From Nemopilema nomurai (Eukaryota; Cnidaria; Scyphozoa; Rhizostomeae; Rhizostomatidae), in NCBI GenBank assembly GCA_003864495.1, contig PEDN01001386.1, positions 37,298 through 101,297 of the forward strand: a stretch of 64,000 nucleotides of DNA, read 5' to 3'. Shown here one piece after another: positions 60,501 to 64,000 of this stretch. The notes beneath the pieces are model-generated. The model saw only the letters and a program-made list of their open reading frames with translations. It searched no databases and had not been told where the DNA came from. The translations under genes and the position numbers were made by a program. Within the stretch, counting starts at the first letter, position 1; the number at the start of each line of letters is the position of its first letter.

Positions 60501-63184
60501 ACTTGTGTTAGGTTTATGCATACCCGCTTTCTCGTTGATGACGGAAAAATAGATTGGCTATCGAAATCGTTTGGGCGAAACAAGCTTTGGTTACACGGTT
60601 TTGTGGGATTATTGAGAGCGGTTTGTTCGAAACAAATTAAAATCATTTGACTAAAGGCACTTGAGAAATTTCAATTTCCTGCAAGTAATGAAATCTATAT
60701 TCATTCTTCAACACAATCACCTATCATCAAAACTTTGCAATGAAATTTTTTGTGAATTTAGAATTAAAGAATGTTACAAAAAAACCAAGTGTAGCTATTA
60801 CAACTTTGTTTCATCGCCAGTTAAGTGATGGAGTAACTCTTGTTGAACTTTAAGAATCAACAAATGAAATATGAACCTGGCGCTTGGTATCAAATGCAGA
60901 ACACAAAGCTTATCGATGGACCAAGTGCATTCAAAAGGCCGGGCAAAAACAATGGCACACTCGTAGTGTAACAAAGATCTGTTTAGCGTCTTGGTTTAAT
61001 CTTTAAAACCTGCCACTCGAGCTTCGTGTTTGCTTTGAAAGCAAATAAACTGATTGAAAACACATTCAGCCGACTGCAGTTTTCGATTGCAGTAACCGGT
61101 ATTGATGGTAATGGGTATTGTCGGCTGGCATTCAATTGGATACGATTGGCCTTCCGGGTAAAGTTCTTATTCTCATTCTATAGTTCTAAGGTACACATGT
61201 AAGAATACATCACTTGAGGGGCTTTCATTCGGAAATTTGAGCTAGTACAGTGCCGCTAATAAAATTGTTTTGTCATCTTGTAAACCGTCCTAGACCTAGT
61301 CCTAGTTACAAAGACTCTATGTACACCTTTGGCAACATTTCAAACAGAAATCTATGTTGCAAAGAGCGATTACTGATCGCTTTATCGCATAGAACTTATC
61401 ACCTAAAAGGGTATAATAGAGCAGAGAGCTATGACGTATGAGAAATGTCACGAGAAATGAAAGCATTGGCAAACGAGAGGTGATTGAGTAAAGTGTCTTA
61501 CAACCGTTAAGAGTGATTACAAATCACGAATCATGATGATTGCTACTACTGCCTCGATCGGGCATGATCTCTTAAATAGCGAAATCAATTATGTTGATTA
61601 AACAATTGAAGGATGGTGTATTATTGGCAGTTGAGAATTATTTTCTAGTGGGGTTTCTCAGAGCTTTTCATTTGACTATATCTTCATAATTGACATCATA
61701 TGGTAAAAAGGGTAATGCCACTTGAAAAAGTATGAATGTGGAAACTTTCTTCGTAAGTCTAGAAAAAAGATTCTCCTGCTTTTCATGACATATTCCCCTC
61801 GTATTGCTTGAAGCTCATATCAGAGTTTGACGTCACATGTGCATTTAGGCCAAAAAGTATTGTTTATGCCCATTGCCAAAATATATTATCGAAGATCCAA
61901 GAAAACTAAGTTATCTAACGTTACAGAAATATCAGTTAGCAATTTAGGTGTGTGTGTATGTGTGTGTGTGCGTGTGTTTGAACCGCCCTGCAAAATACCT
62001 TCTAGTGACAATAACAATATAAGAACTCAATACTGCATTGAAATGTTTTTCTAAAAACAACACACATGGAAATTGAAATACTAATTACAGACACAGATTG
62101 AAAGAGTTGCTTAATATACTTCTTCTTAATTCATTGTGGCCTTGATTGAAATGTGGCTTTGCTAAGATTAATGTTTAATTACTGTACCTGTTATTCAATT
62201 TGCGTTACTAAAAACCTTAGAAATCATCTCTAGATTTCATATTTGCTGTTGCGGAATGATAGTTCCCCGGGTCATCCCGAGAAGCCTTTGGTTTGATTGC
62301 AAGAGCGCATTCATATTACTAATATGATGCTATGCCAACGCTTTTCGGGGCATTTAAATGTACTGTATCGATAAGTCGACTCATGGTTAGAAGCAAAATG
62401 ATGAGCTTTTCAATGAAGAAAGATTTTCCTATGAAACACGGAGATATGATAAACCAATTCATTGTTGAGTTCTCTAAAGCAGGCGTAGCTGATGAGCAAA
62501 AATGCTTGCAAAGCTTTGGGAAACGAGAAGTATTTCTGGATACTCACACTAGATACTTAATTGTCAATCTTCAAACTATGTTGGGTTTTATAGTAGGATA
62601 TCATAGGCATTTGTTTTGTGGGAGGAGGTTAGTGCTGCTATTTTGATAGGTGTAAAACCGAAAAATATAAGCATTATTCTGAATCTACTTGGGTTATGCA
62701 CGTCAATTAGATTAACCCCGTAGGTCAACCTTGAACAGTTAAGGTAGAAATTGGGGCAGTTCTATATCTTGGAGAATGTTTGACCAAAGATTATGGTTAT
62801 CCTCCTACCAGGGGGCCAGAAGAAGGTGCGATAGTCTTCTTGTACAAGAGACAGCCGTTGGCCTGCTATTAATATTGACGGTTATCTGTTACAAAAGGTA
62901 GGATGACTAGGAAATAGGATAGCGAGCTCCCTACTATATCCAGAGTGGTTCTTAGGCCATTTTTCACAATATGTCTAGTTTCGAAATATATGAAATGCTT
63001 CTTAAACATTACTGGCCTTTGTAGATCATTCGTGTGTGAAGATGCTTATAAAGGCGCGTTCTGAAGTGCAATTTATAGCCTTACTTGAGTTCAATTCAAT
63101 TTAGGATCACCTTAAGCACTAGTGTTGCAAGATTCAGTATCATATGCAACTGTTTATTGATTTAATCAACAGGAAAGCAAAACG
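57570..63184. other. Intergenic between receptors B and C
   Basis: No gene is firmly supported. There is a C-rich/pyrimidine patch near 59896-59975 and a TG microsatellite at 61948-61980. Two frames were considered and not called: a minus-strand one at 60180-60371 with a hydrophobic stretch, and a + strand one at 62332-62646. Confidence 0.45.
61948..61980. repeat. (TG)n microsatellite
   Basis: GGTGTGTGTGTATGTGTGTG and onward to GTGTGTTTG, about 33 bases with two interruptions. Confidence 0.95.
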
Positions 63185-63290
63185 ATGATCAATATACAGA
63201 TGGCACCCAGTAGCAAGCCGCTCCTGCATTTTGTACTCCTTTTATTTATCGCAACATCAGAGGCTGTCATTCCTGGCACAACGTCACTCG
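63185..63290 (+). CDS. Probable first exon of a third glutamate receptor (C), truncated by window end
   Basis: ATG at 63185 opens a frame with a signal peptide (LLHFVLLLFIATSEA) and ends CTCG before a gtaagt donor. As in receptors A and B, the first exon holds the signal peptide plus about ten residues, ends after the first base of a Gly codon (phase 1), and follows a CAG acceptor-like site (at 63171, 14 bases before the ATG). Orientation matches receptor B. The mature residues seen (VIPGTTSLG) are too few to prove the family. Remaining sequence to 64000 would be intron 1, where I see nothing else. Confidence 0.45.
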
Positions 63291-64000
63291 GTAAGTGCTT
63301 CCTTCGGATATCACTTTGATTAGAGAAATTTACGATGGTATGCAGAATGCACCCTGTACGTTTCAGAGCAACTCTCAAATCCATTGACATGAAGTGTCAT
63401 GCAAACATCAAGGTCTCTTGCTTACAATCATCAAATTTCAGCTGACAAACACGATACAAACACAGTGATTGAAAATATTACTTTCTGTTTAACTGTATTT
63501 TGAGAGTTAATCCAAATACCCATCTTTAAAAATTAACTTCTTTCCAAAATGCTACTTTACAAATAACGATTGAATAGAGGAAGATTAAAGAAAAATAGCG
63601 TCATTGCAAATGCTTTCAAAACAGGTCATGCATCGCAGTGCAACTAAGCAAATAAAGAGTTCGCATTTTTGTCACGCGATATCATGAATTATCATTTTAC
63701 ATCTCAAAACAAAACAAGATATCAACAATAAAGCACATTTGACGTATTTGTACCTGCAATTCAACCTATTACTATCTGCTTTAACTTCTAAGTGCATGCT
63801 TGAAAGTTTAAATCTGCTAGCTCCTTGACTGAATGGAAGTATGACGTCAAAGTGTATCGAAAAGTGGCTAGTTGGTTACTTTTAAATGAATTGGACAACA
63901 ACAAAAGCCCGAATGCTGATTAACCAATACGCAAATGACTATGCGTGGTGTTCCACAGAGATCACGTTTTGGTCTCATGCTCTTTACTCAATACCTTAAG
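63291..64000. other. Presumed intron 1 of gene C; nothing further seen
   Basis: AT-rich sequence with no further exon that I can support up to the window end. Confidence 0.35.

Noticed and set aside
62332..62646. 104-codon frame with FPMKHG and a hydrophobic stretch, possibly a decayed receptor C-terminus
   Set aside because: The match to the YGFPVRKGSP region of receptors A and B is only a few residues, and the following segment does not carry the M4 motif or EKWW.

Overview
The window is eukaryotic, intron-rich, AT-rich invertebrate DNA. Ionotropic glutamate receptors, a TSP1/discoidin/CUB receptor, an HMGXB3-like/KDZ-type gene family, many short terminal-inverted-repeat transposons and a large satellite together suggest an early-branching animal. 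A cnidarian is the best guess; this is inference, with no single diagnostic marker. Exons were assembled by hand from reading frame, splice-site consensus and intron phase.

Layout: (1) 0.3-6.6 kb, the last nine visible exons of a + strand gene for a coiled-coil protein with EF-hand-like repeats. (2) 8.6-10.8 kb, an intronless gene for a single-pass receptor: signal peptide, TSP1, F5/8C (discoidin), two CUB domains, membrane segment, tail. (3) 12.8-13.0 kb, a possible two-exon microprotein. (4) 13.6-21.9 kb, an 8 kb tandem satellite of about 175-bp units with decayed edges. (5) 21.9-25.3 kb, minus-strand exons of an HMGXB3-like/KDZ-type protein with an in-frame stop, plus a decayed duplicate of one of its exons lying against the satellite. 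(6) 26.7-28.7 kb, a satellite remnant and a 1.4 kb nested foldback element. (7) 29.3-30.9 kb, an intronless gene for an unrecognised multi-pass membrane protein. (8) 32.6-63.3 kb, a glutamate receptor cluster.

The receptor cluster is the core of the window. Gene A (minus, 15 exons, 867 aa) and gene B (plus, 15 exons, 842 aa) lie head to head about 5 kb apart. Exons 2 to 11 have identical lengths in the two genes and every intron phase up to exon 13 matches, so they are a recent-enough duplicate pair. Both keep the agonist-binding Arg and Glu of the glutamate receptor fold but carry Leu at the pore Q/R-site position. A third gene (C) appears to begin at 63.2 kb with a signal-peptide exon of the same design.

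Gene A's introns hold a hAT-like element with an 8-bp target duplication, a Tc1/mariner-like MITE with TA duplication, and a Harbinger-like MITE with TTA duplication and an internal 16-bp minisatellite. Gene B uses a GC splice donor and carries tandem copies of one intron-exon boundary with dead acceptors.
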